This document shows positions 26,401 to 34,952 of a stretch of 64,000 nt of DNA, piece by piece. The stretch comes from Saccharopolyspora oryzae (GTDB lineage: Bacteria; Actinomycetota; Actinomycetes; Mycobacteriales; Pseudonocardiaceae): positions 1-64,000 of the forward strand of contig NZ_JAQGLA010000011.1 in assembly GCF_027853915.1 (NCBI RefSeq), in the 5' to 3' direction. The notes under the pieces are model-generated. The model did no database searches. It was not told where the DNA came from and saw only the letters and a program-made list of their open reading frames with translations. Made by a program: the position numbers and the translations under genes. Numbering within the stretch: the stretch's first letter is position 1; the number at the start of each line of letters is the position of its first letter.

Positions 26401-27804
26401 TCAGTCCAGGTCGTCGTGGCGCATCAGCAGCCGGCCGGCCTCGGTGAGCGAGCCGGACAGCGACGGGTACACCGAGAACGTGTTGGCCAGGTTGTCCACG
26501 GTCACCTGGTTCTGCACGGCGAGCGCGATCGGCAGGATCAGCTCGCTGGCGTTCGGCGCCACCACGACGCCGCCCACCACCACACCGGTCTGCGGCCGGC
26601 AGAAGACCTTGAGGAAACCGCGGCGCAGGCCCTCCATCTTCGCGCGCGGGTTGGTGGCCAGCGGCATCATCACGGTCCGCGCCGGCACCTCGCCGCTGTC
26701 GATCGCCTGCTGGCTGATGCCGACGGTGGCGATCTCCGGGTGGGTGAAGACGTTCGCGGCGACCGTCTTGAGCTTGATCGGGGTGACGCCTTCGCCCAGC
26801 GCGTGCCACATCGCGATCCGGCCCTGCATGCCCGCCACCGAGGCCAGCAGCAGCAGGCCCGTGCAGTCGCCCGCCGCGTAAACGCCCGGCACGGACGTCC
26901 GCGACACCCGGTCGACCGGGATGTAGCCGCCGCGGTCGGGCTCGACGCCGATCCGGTCCAGCCCGATGTCGGTGGTGTTGGGGACCGACCCGACGGTCAT
27001 CAGCGCGTGGCTGGCCTCGACCTGGCGCCCGTCGGCCAGGTGGATCAGCACGCCGGAGTCGGTGCGCTCCACCTTCTCGGCGCGGGCGTGCTTGACGACC
27101 TCGGTGCCGCGCTCGGCGAACACCTCTTCGAGCACCGCCGCGGCGTCGGCGTCCTCGTGCGGCAGCACGCGGTCGCGGCTGGAGATCATGGTGACCTTGA
27201 CGCCCATCTCGGTGTAGGCGGAGGCGAACTCCACACCGGTGACGCCGGAACCGATCACCGCCAGGTGCTCGGGAAGTTCGGGCAGGTCGAACAGCTGCCG
27301 CCAGGTGAGGATCCGCTCCCCGTCCGGCTCCGCTCCCTTGAGGACGCGCGGCGTGGCGCCGGTGGCGATCAGCACGACGTCGGCGGTCAGCTCCTCGTAG
27401 CCGCCGTCGGCGAGGTCGACGCCGACCTGGTGCACGGCCATGCCCTTGGCCGGGTTGGTGAAGCGGGCTCGACCGGGCAGGATCTTCACACCTTCGCGGC
27501 GGACCCGGGAGCGGATGTCGGCGGACTGCGCGAGCGCGAGGCCCTTCACCCGGCCGTGCACGACTGCCACGTCGACGTCGGAGTCCTCGGTCTTCGCGCG
27601 GATGCCGAGCTCGCGGGCATCGCGGTACGCCGAACGCGCGCCCGCGGAGGCGATGAAGGTCTTCGACGGCACGCAGTCGTAGAGCACGCAAGCCCCGCCC
27701 AGGCCTTCGGGCTCGACCAGCGTGACCTCCGCCCCGTTCGACGCGGCGACCAATGCCGCCTCGTAGCCCGCCGGGCCGCCTCCCATGATCACGATGCGGG
27801 TCAC
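26401..27804 (-). CDS. lpdA: NAD(P)H-quinone dehydrogenase / lipoamide dehydrogenase-like flavoprotein
   Basis: A 467-aa group I pyridine nucleotide-disulfide oxidoreductase: FAD motif GGGPAG (8-13), a CxxxxC pair (Cys39, Cys44 in GGACVLYDCVPSK), NAD(P) motif GSGVTG (about 190), the second FAD motif YAAGDC and a C-terminal dimerisation domain. The family member in mycobacteria is LpdA, which reduces quinones rather than serving the pyruvate complex; placement beside a block with the lpdA-amiA-amiB-deoD-pmmB-upp order supports this naming. The GTG at 27804 has GGGGAGGAA upstream. A GCAGGC/GCCTGC stem follows the stop. Confidence 0.85.
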   Translation of the reverse strand: MTRIVIMGGGPAGYEAALVAASNGAEVTLVEPEGLGGACVLYDCVPSKTFIASAGARSAYRDARELGIRAKTEDSDVDVAVVHGRVKGLALAQSADIRSRVRREGVKILPGRARFTNPAKGMAVHQVGVDLADGGYEELTADVVLIATGATPRVLKGAEPDGERILTWRQLFDLPELPEHLAVIGSGVTGVEFASAYTEMGVKVTMISSRDRVLPHEDADAAAVLEEVFAERGTEVVKHARAEKVERTDSGVLIHLADGRQVEASHALMTVGSVPNTTDIGLDRIGVEPDRGGYIPVDRVSRTSVPGVYAAGDCTGLLLLASVAGMQGRIAMWHALGEGVTPIKLKTVAANVFTHPEIATVGISQQAIDSGEVPARTVMMPLATNPRAKMEGLRRGFLKVFCRPQTGVVVGGVVVAPNASELILPIALAVQNQVTVDNLANTFSVYPSLSGSLTEAGRLLMRHDDLD

Positions 27805-28050
27805 TTCGCGTTCCTCCCCGATGCCTGCCTGTGGGCGCCACGCTCACCGTACGCTGCGAGTAGCCCGGTCAATTCGGGTGGTGTCGCCCGAATTGGCCGT
27901 CGTGGCGCGCCCCACAGCGCCACCATGACCGAGCGTCACCGCTCCGGCGCGTCGGCGGTGCGAGCCGTGACGACGACCGGTTCGGTCTGCACCCACTTTT
28001 GTGACGCGTCCGCTCCGCCGCTTGAGCTGTCGATCGCTACCCTGTTGGGC

Positions 28051-28521
28051 GTGCCTCTGTACGCCGCGTACGGGTCCAACATGGATCCGGCCCAGATGAC
28101 GAAGCGCGCCCCTCACTCGCCGCTGGCGGGGACGGGCTGGCTGATGGACTGGCGGTTGACCTTCGGCGGGGAGGACTACGGCTGGGAAGGCGCCCTCGCC
28201 ACCATCGTCGAACACCCCGGGGAGCAGGTCTTCACGGTGCTCTACGACGTCAGCCCGGAGGACGAGCGGCAGCTCGACAACTGGGAAGGCGCCGAGCTGG
28301 GCATGCACAAGAAGCTCCGGCTGCGGGTGCAGACGCTGGACGGTCCGGTGCTGGCCTGGCTGTACGTGCTCGACGCCTACGAAGGCGGGCTGCCGTCCGC
28401 GCGCTACCTCGGTGTGATGGCCGATGCTGCCGAAGCCGCCGGTGCGCCCGAGGACTACGTCGAGAAGCTGCGAAAACGGCCGTGCCACAACGTCGGGCCC
28501 GGCTCTCCACGTGATATCTGA
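28051..28521 (+). CDS. Gamma-glutamylcyclotransferase-like protein
   Basis: A 156-aa GGCT/AIG2-fold protein. The glycine-rich substrate loop is AYGSNMDP (5-12); ALATIVEHPGEQVFTVLYDVSPED and LDNWEGAELG carry the conserved acidic region, and AYEGGLPSARYLGVM the C-terminal loop. The enzyme family forms 5-oxoproline from gamma-glutamyl groups. The GTG at 28051 begins exactly at the fold; TACCCT eight bases upstream suggests a leaderless transcript. In the mycobacterial block a small gene (Rv3304) occupies the same place between lpdA and the amidohydrolases. Confidence 0.85.
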   Translation: MPLYAAYGSNMDPAQMTKRAPHSPLAGTGWLMDWRLTFGGEDYGWEGALATIVEHPGEQVFTVLYDVSPEDERQLDNWEGAELGMHKKLRLRVQTLDGPVLAWLYVLDAYEGGLPSARYLGVMADAAEAAGAPEDYVEKLRKRPCHNVGPGSPRDI

Positions 28522-28525
28522 CCCG

Positions 28526-28569
28526 AACATCACGCCGCACGTGTGATAATCACTCCGGTTGCACACGTG
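28526..28569. promoter_or_regulatory. Operator-like dyads upstream of the DeoR gene
   Basis: AACATCACG (28526-28534) and TGATAAT (28544-28550) form an imperfect dyad; CACGTGTG (28538-28545) and CACACGTG (28562-28569) are a perfect 8-bp inverted repeat. AACATCAC also occurs in the kinase promoter region at 32677 (reverse). Probable autoregulation site. Confidence 0.4.
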
Positions 28570-28650
28570 GTCGCTCGTCGCTGCGCACGTGCCGGGTGAG
28601 ATCTGCCCGCGGCACCGGGCGGCGACGGGCTCTGAGGTGAGGGGTTCGGC

Positions 28651-29439
28651 GTGGCCGAGGCGGGCGGCACACCGGTCAGCCAGCAGGGGCGGCGCGAGGA
28701 GATCCGCCAGGAGGTGCTGGCCAGCGGGTTCGTGCGGATCGAGGAACTCGCCGCCAAGCACGGCGTCAGCGGCATGACGATCCACCGCGATCTGGACGTG
28801 CTGGAGCAGCAGGGTTGGCTGCGCAAGGTCCGGGGCGGTGCGACTTCGACGCCGACGGCGCTGCTGGAGACCTCGGTGCGGGCGCGGATCGCCGACGCCG
28901 CCGAGGACAAGGCGCGCATCGCCGAGCACGCCGTGCGACTCGTCACCCCCGGTCAGGTCGTGGCCTTGGACGACAGCACCAGCGCGCTGGCGGTCGCGGA
29001 GCGGTTGCCTGCGCTGGCCCCGCTGACCGTCGTGACGAACTTCCTGTCGGTGATCAACCTGCTCAGCGGCGAGCCCGGCCTGCACCTGATCGGGCTCGGC
29101 GGCGACTACCAGCCGTCCTACGACGCCTTCCTCGGGCTGCACACCGCCAAGTTGGCCCGCACCATGCGCTCGGACGTGCTGTTCATGTCCACCACCGCCG
29201 TCGTCGACGGGCACTGCCTGCACCGCTCACAGGAGACGATCCAGGTCAAGCGCGCCCTGATGGAGACCACGGGCAAGCGCGTGCTGCTGCTGGACCACTC
29301 CAAGTTCGACCGGCGCGCGGTGCACGAGCTGGCGCCGCTGACCGAGTTCGACCTGGTCATCGTGGACGCCGGAACACCGGCCCCGCTGCTCGACGAGCTG
29401 CGGGCGGCGGGAGTCGCGCTGGAGGTCGCCGAAGGCTGA
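28651..29439 (+). CDS. DeoR-family transcriptional regulator of a sugar module
   Basis: A 262-aa DeoR-type repressor: winged helix (about 12-62; VRIEELAAKHGVSGMTIHRDLDVLEQQG) and a sugar-phosphate sensor domain with DDSTSALAVAERLP, VVTNFLSVI, GLGGDYQP, FMSTTAV..G.CLHRSQE and DHSKFDRR. Similar in layout to the glycerol regulator at 10652 but clearly a separate paralogue. GTG at 28651 with GAGGTGAGGGG upstream. Its neighbours, two FGGY kinases and a HAD phosphatase, suggest control of a sugar or polyol pathway; the sequence AACATMACR is shared with the kinase promoter region. Confidence 0.88.
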   Translation: MAEAGGTPVSQQGRREEIRQEVLASGFVRIEELAAKHGVSGMTIHRDLDVLEQQGWLRKVRGGATSTPTALLETSVRARIADAAEDKARIAEHAVRLVTPGQVVALDDSTSALAVAERLPALAPLTVVTNFLSVINLLSGEPGLHLIGLGGDYQPSYDAFLGLHTAKLARTMRSDVLFMSTTAVVDGHCLHRSQETIQVKRALMETTGKRVLLLDHSKFDRRAVHELAPLTEFDLVIVDAGTPAPLLDELRAAGVALEVAEG

Positions 29440-29449
29440 CCACCCGCGT

Positions 29450-29625
29450 TCAGCCTGGTGCCGTGCCGTAGATGCGGTTCAGCGCATCGAGCGTGGCGGT
29501 GATCCGTTCGCGGAGTTCAGCAGGGGCGAGGATCTCGGCGTCGGCACCGAGTTTCAGCAGTTCGGGGAGGGCCTGGTCGATGGACTCGATGGGGATCGTC
29601 ACCCGGGTCCAGCCGTCGGTACCGG
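29450..29625 (-). pseudogene. C-terminal remnant of a WYL-domain regulator
   Basis: The minus strand reads GWTRVTIPIESIDQALPELL, LGADAEILAP and ELRERITATLDALNRIYG before TGA at 29452-29450. This is the C-terminal end of YafY/PafC-like WYL regulators. The frame has no start and its upstream part is replaced by the 5' part of the SnoaL-like gene reading the other way, so most of the gene has been lost. Confidence 0.7.
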
Positions 29626-29658
29626 GGCCTTCCGCGGTTCGTCGACCGCTACGTCGCC

Positions 29659-30399
29659 GTGTGGAACGAGTCCGACCCGTTGGCTCGGCGCACCGCCGTC
29701 TCCGCCCTCTGGGCCGAGGACGGCGTCGAGGTGATCGAGTCGGCGCAGCACCGGGGTCGCGACGAGATCGAAGCCCGGATCACCGCCGCCCACGACGAGT
29801 TCGTGCGGGGTGCCGGTTTCGTCTTCCGGTCCGCAGGCGACGCGACCGGTCATCACGACACGATCACCTTCACCACGCACATGGTGCCGGCCGGGGGCGG
29901 CGACATCGCCTGGACCGGTCGTGCCTTCGTCGTCCTCGGCCCGGACGGGCTGATCCGTTCCGACCACCAGTTCACCGTGCCGACCGGAGACACCCGGTCC
30001 ACTGTGGAGGACTTCCTGCGCCGGCTCGCGGAAGGCGATCCGGACCGGATCGCCGAGGTGTTCGCCGAGCAGGTCGACTGGGTGCTGGACTGGCCGGCCG
30101 AAGGCCATCCGGCGGTGCCCTGGATCCGCCCCCGCTCGACCCGGGCCGACGTCGCCGACCACTTCCGCACGATTGCCGAGTTCCACGTGCCTGGAGAGGC
30201 GGCCGGATCCGCGGCACGGATCCTCGTGGAAGGCAACGAGGCGGTAGTGCTCGGCGACATCCGCCAGACGGCGAAGGCCACCGGCAAGGCGTACACCGCG
30301 CTCTGCGCACTGCACCTGGTCGTCGAGGACGGCCTGATCACGCGTTATGCCGTCTACGAGGACAGCCTCACCGTCGCGGAAGCCCTCTCCTGCTCCTGA
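29659..30399 (+). CDS. Tandem SnoaL/NTF2-like protein, N-terminus truncated
   Basis: A 246-aa protein with two NTF2-like cone folds: residues about 1-108 (ALWAEDGVEVIE...GRDEIEARI...VLGPDGLIRSDHQF) and 112-240 (FLRRLAEGDPDRIAEVFAEQVDWVLD...LVVEDGLITRYAVYEDSL). The readable frame continues upstream of the only start (GTG 29659) with RFVDRYVA, the normal beginning of the first helix, so the original N-terminus was lost where it meets the WYL remnant. Small-molecule binding or isomerase-like chemistry is typical; no function can be assigned. It ends one base before the kinase stop. Confidence 0.72.
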   Translation: MWNESDPLARRTAVSALWAEDGVEVIESAQHRGRDEIEARITAAHDEFVRGAGFVFRSAGDATGHHDTITFTTHMVPAGGGDIAWTGRAFVVLGPDGLIRSDHQFTVPTGDTRSTVEDFLRRLAEGDPDRIAEVFAEQVDWVLDWPAEGHPAVPWIRPRSTRADVADHFRTIAEFHVPGEAAGSAARILVEGNEAVVLGDIRQTAKATGKAYTALCALHLVVEDGLITRYAVYEDSLTVAEALSCS

Positions 30400-31839
30400 T
30401 CACGCCGCGAGCCAGCCGCGGGTTCGGAGTTCGGCGAGGAATCGCTGGTAGCTGGCGTCCAGCGGGGAGACCTCCGAGCGCACCGGCTCGACCAGTTCGC
30501 CCTCCGGGACCATCGCGGCTGCCGCTGTGCTCAGGTCCGGGTGGATCGAACCGCTGGCCGCTAGCAGAGCTGCCCCGAGCGCGGTGCCAGCACCTTGGAC
30601 GCGCAGGACCGGGCGGTCCAGGATCGACGCCCTGATCTGGCACCAGGCGAGGCTGCGCGCGCCGCCACCAGCAGTACGCACCGGACCTGCTGCCGGCGCA
30701 CCGAGTTCGGCCACCCGCTCCAGCGCGAGCCGTTCGCAGAAGGCGACACCCTCGAGGCGGGAGCGGTATTCGTCCACCCGGTCCTCCGGCGTGCCGAGCA
30801 CGAACTGGGTGGCCTGACGCGCCAGGAACGGGAACCGCTCACCTTCGCCGCGCAGCGGGTAGTTAACCACGCTCGCCGGGCCGCGTTCGGTGGCCGCTTC
30901 GTCCAGTCCCGCCAGCTCCGCGGTGTCCACATCGGACAGCGCGGAGCCGCCGATGTTGGCCGCGCCGCCGGGCAGCCACACTCCGTCCGGGTGCAGGTGG
31001 CTGTACACCGCACCGGCCGGGTCGTGCACGAGCTCCTTCGACACGCCCTTGAGCACCAGCGTCGTGCCCAGCACGGTCACGAACTGCCCGACGTCGACGG
31101 CCCCGCACGCCAGCTGGCCTGCGCAACCGTCGGTCATCCCGGCGCGCACCTCGCAGCCCTGCGGCAGACCGGTCTCCGCCGCAGCTGCCGCGTCGACCAC
31201 GCCGAGGACCGCTGTCGGACGCACGACCTCCGGGAGCAGCCGGGACGGCACCTCCAGCGCGTCGAAGACCTCGGTCGCCCATTCCCCGGCCACTGCGTCG
31301 TAGCCGCTCTTCAGGGCATGGCTGGTGTCGGTCGCGACCGGGCGCCCGACCAGCTTCCGCGCGATGACGTCCGGGGTGTGGCAGACCAGCGCGGTCCCCT
31401 CCGGGAGGTGCCGCGCCAGCCAGCCGATCCTGGCCAGGCCCGATCCGGCCGACGGGGTGATGCCGGTCCGCTCCCAGCGCGGTGCGCCGACCTCGACCGC
31501 GGTTCGGGCCTCGGTCTCGGCGCGCCGGTCGTCGTACATCAGCGCCGGACCGAGCGGATCGCCGTTGCCGTCGACCGCGACCACGGTGCCCGAAGTCGCC
31601 GAGATCGCCAGCGAGGTGATCTCGGAGCTGCGCGCGCCCAGCGCGGCCGTGCACTCGGCCAGGCAGTCCCGAACCGCGGGCCACCAGGCGCTCGCGTCCT
31701 GCTCGGAACGGCCGCCGGACGAGCGCACCGGCTGCGGCAACGGGCGGGAAGCCGCGGCCACCACCGCGCCGGCCTGGTCGTGGACCTGCACCCGAACGTT
31801 CGCGGTCGCGATGTCGACCCCTGCGACGAGCTCTCCCAT
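30400..31839 (-). CDS. FGGY-family carbohydrate kinase (first)
   Basis: A 479-aa sugar kinase with the two-lobed actin-like fold: N-terminal GVDIATANVRVQV phosphate loop, LAISATSGTVVAVD and MYDDRR in lobe I, GMTDGCAGQLACGAVDVGQFVTVLGTT in the hinge, and the C-terminal RTAGGGARS...ILDRPVLRVQGAGTALGAALLA. FGGY members phosphorylate pentuloses, polyols and related sugars; this one cannot be assigned to a sugar. The ATG at 31839 has GGGGAGGGG upstream. It follows a HAD phosphatase by 31 nt and is convergent with the SnoaL-like gene. Confidence 0.88.
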   Translation of the reverse strand: MGELVAGVDIATANVRVQVHDQAGAVVAAASRPLPQPVRSSGGRSEQDASAWWPAVRDCLAECTAALGARSSEITSLAISATSGTVVAVDGNGDPLGPALMYDDRRAETEARTAVEVGAPRWERTGITPSAGSGLARIGWLARHLPEGTALVCHTPDVIARKLVGRPVATDTSHALKSGYDAVAGEWATEVFDALEVPSRLLPEVVRPTAVLGVVDAAAAAETGLPQGCEVRAGMTDGCAGQLACGAVDVGQFVTVLGTTLVLKGVSKELVHDPAGAVYSHLHPDGVWLPGGAANIGGSALSDVDTAELAGLDEAATERGPASVVNYPLRGEGERFPFLARQATQFVLGTPEDRVDEYRSRLEGVAFCERLALERVAELGAPAAGPVRTAGGGARSLAWCQIRASILDRPVLRVQGAGTALGAALLAASGSIHPDLSTAAAAMVPEGELVEPVRSEVSPLDASYQRFLAELRTRGWLAA

Positions 31840-31870
31840 CAACACCCCTCCCCGGAGCGTGCACCGCTGG

Positions 31871-32581
31871 TCATCCGGCGGCCTGCAGCTTCTCCAACGC
31901 CTCCGGCAGTTCGGCCATCGAGAACACCGCGATGTCCGGCTCGGCGAGCAGCTCGGGCGTCGGGTTCGGAGGGGCCTCGCCGCTCACCACCCACACCGTC
32001 CGCAGGCCGACCCGCTGGGCACCGCGCACGTCGGTGTCCAGCCGGTTGCCGACGTGCACCGCGTTCTCCGGTCCGACACCGGCTTCGCGCAGCGCGTGCT
32101 GGAAGATCCGCGGGTCCGGCTTCTCCGCGCCGCCGACCTCCGAGATCGCCCAGATGTCCACGAAGTCGGACACGCCGTCGCGGCTCAGGGCGTCCACGAC
32201 CACCGCGCGCTGGTTGGCGACGATCGCGATCTTGTAGCGGCCGGCGAGCTTCTGGAGCGTCGGCAGCACGTCGTCGTGCAGGGCCGACACCGGGTACTCC
32301 CAGTACTGCTCGGCGCGCTCGGACAGGCGCTGGCGGTCCTGCGCGGTCAGGAACCGCTCGGCGACCGCGGTCCGCAGCGAACCGCCCTGGGCCTGGCGGC
32401 GCTCGTCGTAGACCTGCTGGAACTCCGCCTCGTCGATCTCGCGGCCGTCCACGGCAGCGAGATCGCGCGCGGCGCGCAGCAGGGCGTCGCGGTAAGCGCT
32501 GTCGTCGTAGACCGGGCCGCCGTCGTCGAGCAGCACCAGGTCGATGCGGCCGGTTCCGGACTCGGTGGGTTGAAGCGGCAC
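31871..32581 (-). CDS. HAD-superfamily hydrolase
   Basis: A 236-aa HAD phosphatase with a four-helix cap. Motif I is LLDDGGPVYDD (Asp19/Asp20 as nucleophile region; the usual DxDxT is replaced by DDGGP), motif II is VANQRA (Asn instead of Ser/Thr), motif III is EKPDPRIF (Lys) and motif IV is HVGNRLDTDVRGA (GN in place of GD, with the later Asp kept). These substitutions resemble subfamily I variants but leave activity in some doubt. It is first in the HAD-kinase operon facing away from the second kinase, suggesting removal of a phosphosugar. Confidence 0.85.
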   Translation of the reverse strand: MPLQPTESGTGRIDLVLLDDGGPVYDDSAYRDALLRAARDLAAVDGREIDEAEFQQVYDERRQAQGGSLRTAVAERFLTAQDRQRLSERAEQYWEYPVSALHDDVLPTLQKLAGRYKIAIVANQRAVVVDALSRDGVSDFVDIWAISEVGGAEKPDPRIFQHALREAGVGPENAVHVGNRLDTDVRGAQRVGLRTVWVVSGEAPPNPTPELLAEPDIAVFSMAELPEALEKLQAAG

Positions 32582-32638
32582 GTCGCGTCCTTCCGGTGGC
32601 GGTCCACTCCCGGGACCGCGGTGTCACATCCCACGGCC

Positions 32639-32685
32639 AACATAACACCCATCTTGAAATTTTTAACACTCGATGCTGTGATGTT
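32639..32685. promoter_or_regulatory. Divergent promoter region with an imperfect inverted repeat
   Basis: AACATAACA (32639-32647) and TGTGATGTT (32677-32685) are inverted repeats with one mismatch, 29 nt apart, in an AT-rich stretch between the divergent HAD and kinase genes. The half-site matches AACATCACG upstream of the DeoR gene, so both may bind that regulator. Confidence 0.45.
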
Positions 32686-32738
32686 CTCGGGTCGAGCACT
32701 GGCGCCGACCCGCCAAGCGGGATCTGGAGGGAACACCC

Positions 32739-34208
32739 GTGATCACCATCGGCATCGACGCCGGCACCTCGGTGGTGAAGAGCGTCGCCTACGCCGCGGA
32801 CGGAACCGAGCTGGCGGTCGCCCGCCGCCCGACCCGAGTCGAGCATCCCCGCCCCGGCTGGGCCGAGCAGGACATGCTCGAGGTCTGGGGTGCGGTCGCC
32901 GACACCGTCGCCGAGCTCATCGCCGCGACGGGTTCTGACGTCGCGGCGCTCGCGCTCACCGCGCAGGGCGACGGGTGCTGGCTGGTCGACGACGCCGGCC
33001 GACCGACCGGTCCCGCGCTGCTCTGGAACGACGCCCGCGCCTCCGAGATCGCCGCCGACTGGGCCGGGTCCGGAGTCCTCGCCGAACTGTTCAAGATCAA
33101 CGGATCGGTCGGCTTCGGCGGTCTGCCGCACGCGCAGCTGCGCTGGCTCGCCGAGCACGAGCCCGACCGGATCGAGCGCTCCGCGAAGGTGCTGACCTGC
33201 GGCGGCTGGCTGTTCCACTGCCTGACCGGACGTCTGGCCTGGGACGTCTCCGAAGCCTCCAACCCGTTCCTCGACGCGCGGACCGGGCAGTACTCCCCCA
33301 CCGTGCTCACCGAGCTCGGGCTGAACTGGGCGCAGCCGCTGCTCCCCGACGTGGTCGACGGCCAGGAGCGGATCGCGCCGCTGCACGACGCTGCGGCCGA
33401 ACGCCTCGGCGTCCCGGCGGGCACGCCGGTGGTGCTCGGGGCCTACGACGTGATCTCCACCGCCATCGGTGCCGGTGTCACCGAACCCGGTCAGGCGTGC
33501 ACGATCCTCGGCACCACGATCTGCACCGAGGTGATCAGCGACGACCCGCGGCTCGAACGCACGCCGGTCGGCATGTCGCTGCGCACGCCGACACCGGGGC
33601 GCTGGATGCTCGCCAGCGCCACGCTGTCGGGCACCGAGGTGGTGGAGTGGGCCTGCCGGATGCTCGGACTGCCCAACCCGGAGAACCTCACTGACCTGGC
33701 AGAACAGGCCGAACCCGGCAGCAAGGGCCTGCTGATGCTGCCCTACCTCTCGCTGGCAGGGGAACGCGCGCCCTTCTACGACCCGGCGGCGCGCGGCAGC
33801 CTGCACGGCCTGAGCCTGGAGCACGGTCCGGCCGAGATCGCCCGGGCCTGCCTGGAAGGGCTCGCCATGGCGATCCGGGACTGCCTGCGGGCCTCCGCCG
33901 CGCAGCCCACCGAGCTCCGGCTCACCGGCGGCGGTTCGGCGAACCGGCTGTGGCGCCAGGTGATCGCCGACGTGACCGGCCTGCCGGTCGTGCGCACCAC
34001 CGACGAGCAGGCCGGGGCCCGCGGCGCGACGGTGACCGCGCAGTCGCTGCTGACCGGCCGCAGCATCACCGAAGTGGCCGCCGAGCTGGTCGGGACGTCG
34101 GAGCCGCTGCAGCCGATCGAGGCCAACCGCGCTGTCTACGACGATGCCTACGCGCGGTTCATCGCGGCTCGCGAGGCAGCCCAGGCGGCCAACTGGTTCC
34201 AGCGCTGA
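32739..34208 (+). CDS. FGGY-family carbohydrate kinase (second), xylulokinase-like
   Basis: A 489-aa kinase: GIDAGTSVVKSV phosphate loop, ALTAQGDGCWLVD, LLWNDARAS substrate region, GAYDVISTAIGAGVTEPGQACTILGTT hinge and C-terminal LRLTGGGSANRLWRQVIADVTGLPV...GARGATVTAQ. The length and the WNDARA pattern resemble xylulokinase or erythritol-kinase-type members. GTG at 32739 has GGAGGGAACACCC upstream. It is divergent from the HAD-kinase pair and shares its control region; two FGGY kinases plus a phosphatase under one DeoR regulator suggest a polyol or tetrose/pentose pathway, otherwise unidentified. Confidence 0.88.
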   Translation: MITIGIDAGTSVVKSVAYAADGTELAVARRPTRVEHPRPGWAEQDMLEVWGAVADTVAELIAATGSDVAALALTAQGDGCWLVDDAGRPTGPALLWNDARASEIAADWAGSGVLAELFKINGSVGFGGLPHAQLRWLAEHEPDRIERSAKVLTCGGWLFHCLTGRLAWDVSEASNPFLDARTGQYSPTVLTELGLNWAQPLLPDVVDGQERIAPLHDAAAERLGVPAGTPVVLGAYDVISTAIGAGVTEPGQACTILGTTICTEVISDDPRLERTPVGMSLRTPTPGRWMLASATLSGTEVVEWACRMLGLPNPENLTDLAEQAEPGSKGLLMLPYLSLAGERAPFYDPAARGSLHGLSLEHGPAEIARACLEGLAMAIRDCLRASAAQPTELRLTGGGSANRLWRQVIADVTGLPVVRTTDEQAGARGATVTAQSLLTGRSITEVAAELVGTSEPLQPIEANRAVYDDAYARFIAAREAAQAANWFQR

Positions 34209-34213
34209 GAGCG

Positions 34214-34873
34214 TCATCGCGCACCACCGATCCCAGCGCTCAGCGCGCTGTTCGGCTTTGGCCAGGCCAACCCGAGCAGCGCGCTCGCGCGTCGGGTGCC
34301 GCGACGGTCCCGGCGGCGGGCTACCCGCTCGGCCACCAGCTCCCGGAAGTGCTCCGCGTGCTCGCCGAGCTGCCCGAGCGCCTGCTCCAGGCAGTCCAAG
34401 GCCTGCCGCTGGTCACCGGTGCACAGCAGCTCGGTGATCGCGAAGTCCAGGGCTTGGGTACGCAGGCCGTCCAGCTCGACGACATCGCACTCCCGGACCC
34501 ACGCCTGGTGGACCGTCAGGTCTGGCTGCGACCGCACCTCGCGGTCGTAGGGGATGGTCACGTCCACGACCTCGTCGGCCGGGCCGCAGCCGTGCATCGC
34601 GACCGCGGTCGGACCGGACAGCACCGAGTACGGCCCGGCGCGCAGCAGCGCAGCCGCTGCCCGGGTCATCGGATCGTGCGCGCGGGCTGCCGGGACCACC
34701 ACACCGTGCCAGGGCTGCACCCACTCGCCGTCGTCCAGCGCCGCGGACAGCTCGTCCGGGCCGAGCAATCGTTCGGCATCAGCCCTGGTCATCGCACCGT
34801 GCCGGGCTGAGGGAGGCCATTCCGCAGTGCTGGTCGGGATTCGCTCTTCGAGGCAGATGATGTTCGTCGTCAT
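34214..34873 (-). CDS. DUF559/AbiEi-like protein without its nuclease end
   Basis: A 219-aa protein resembling the AbiEi-antitoxin-like N-terminal part of actinobacterial DUF559 proteins: a winged-helix start (ERLLGPDELSAALDDGEWVQPWHGVVVP), SGPTAVAMHGCG, VDVTIPYDREVRS and a helical segment ending RRDRRGTRRASALLGLA. The endonuclease domain that normally follows this point is absent; only some 18 unrelated residues remain before the stop, five bases from the kinase stop. Probably C-terminally truncated or a short variant. The start at 34873 is uncertain; ATG 34792 is an alternative. DNA-related or regulatory role unknown. Confidence 0.65.
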   Translation of the reverse strand: MTTNIICLEERIPTSTAEWPPSARHGAMTRADAERLLGPDELSAALDDGEWVQPWHGVVVPAARAHDPMTRAAAALLRAGPYSVLSGPTAVAMHGCGPADEVVDVTIPYDREVRSQPDLTVHQAWVRECDVVELDGLRTQALDFAITELLCTGDQRQALDCLEQALGQLGEHAEHFRELVAERVARRRDRRGTRRASALLGLAWPKPNSALSAGIGGAR

Positions 34874-34952
34874 ACCTATACAGAGGAGCGAACCCCGCCC
34901 ACAGATACAGCTGCGAGTGGATACACCTCGATCAGGTGGAACCGCCGAGCAG

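Noticed and set aside
26344..28050. Very long plus-strand open frame running through the lpdA gene into the GGCT gene
   Set aside because: It is the antisense shadow of lpdA, caused by G/C-rich third positions. Only the part from GTG 28051 has family signatures.
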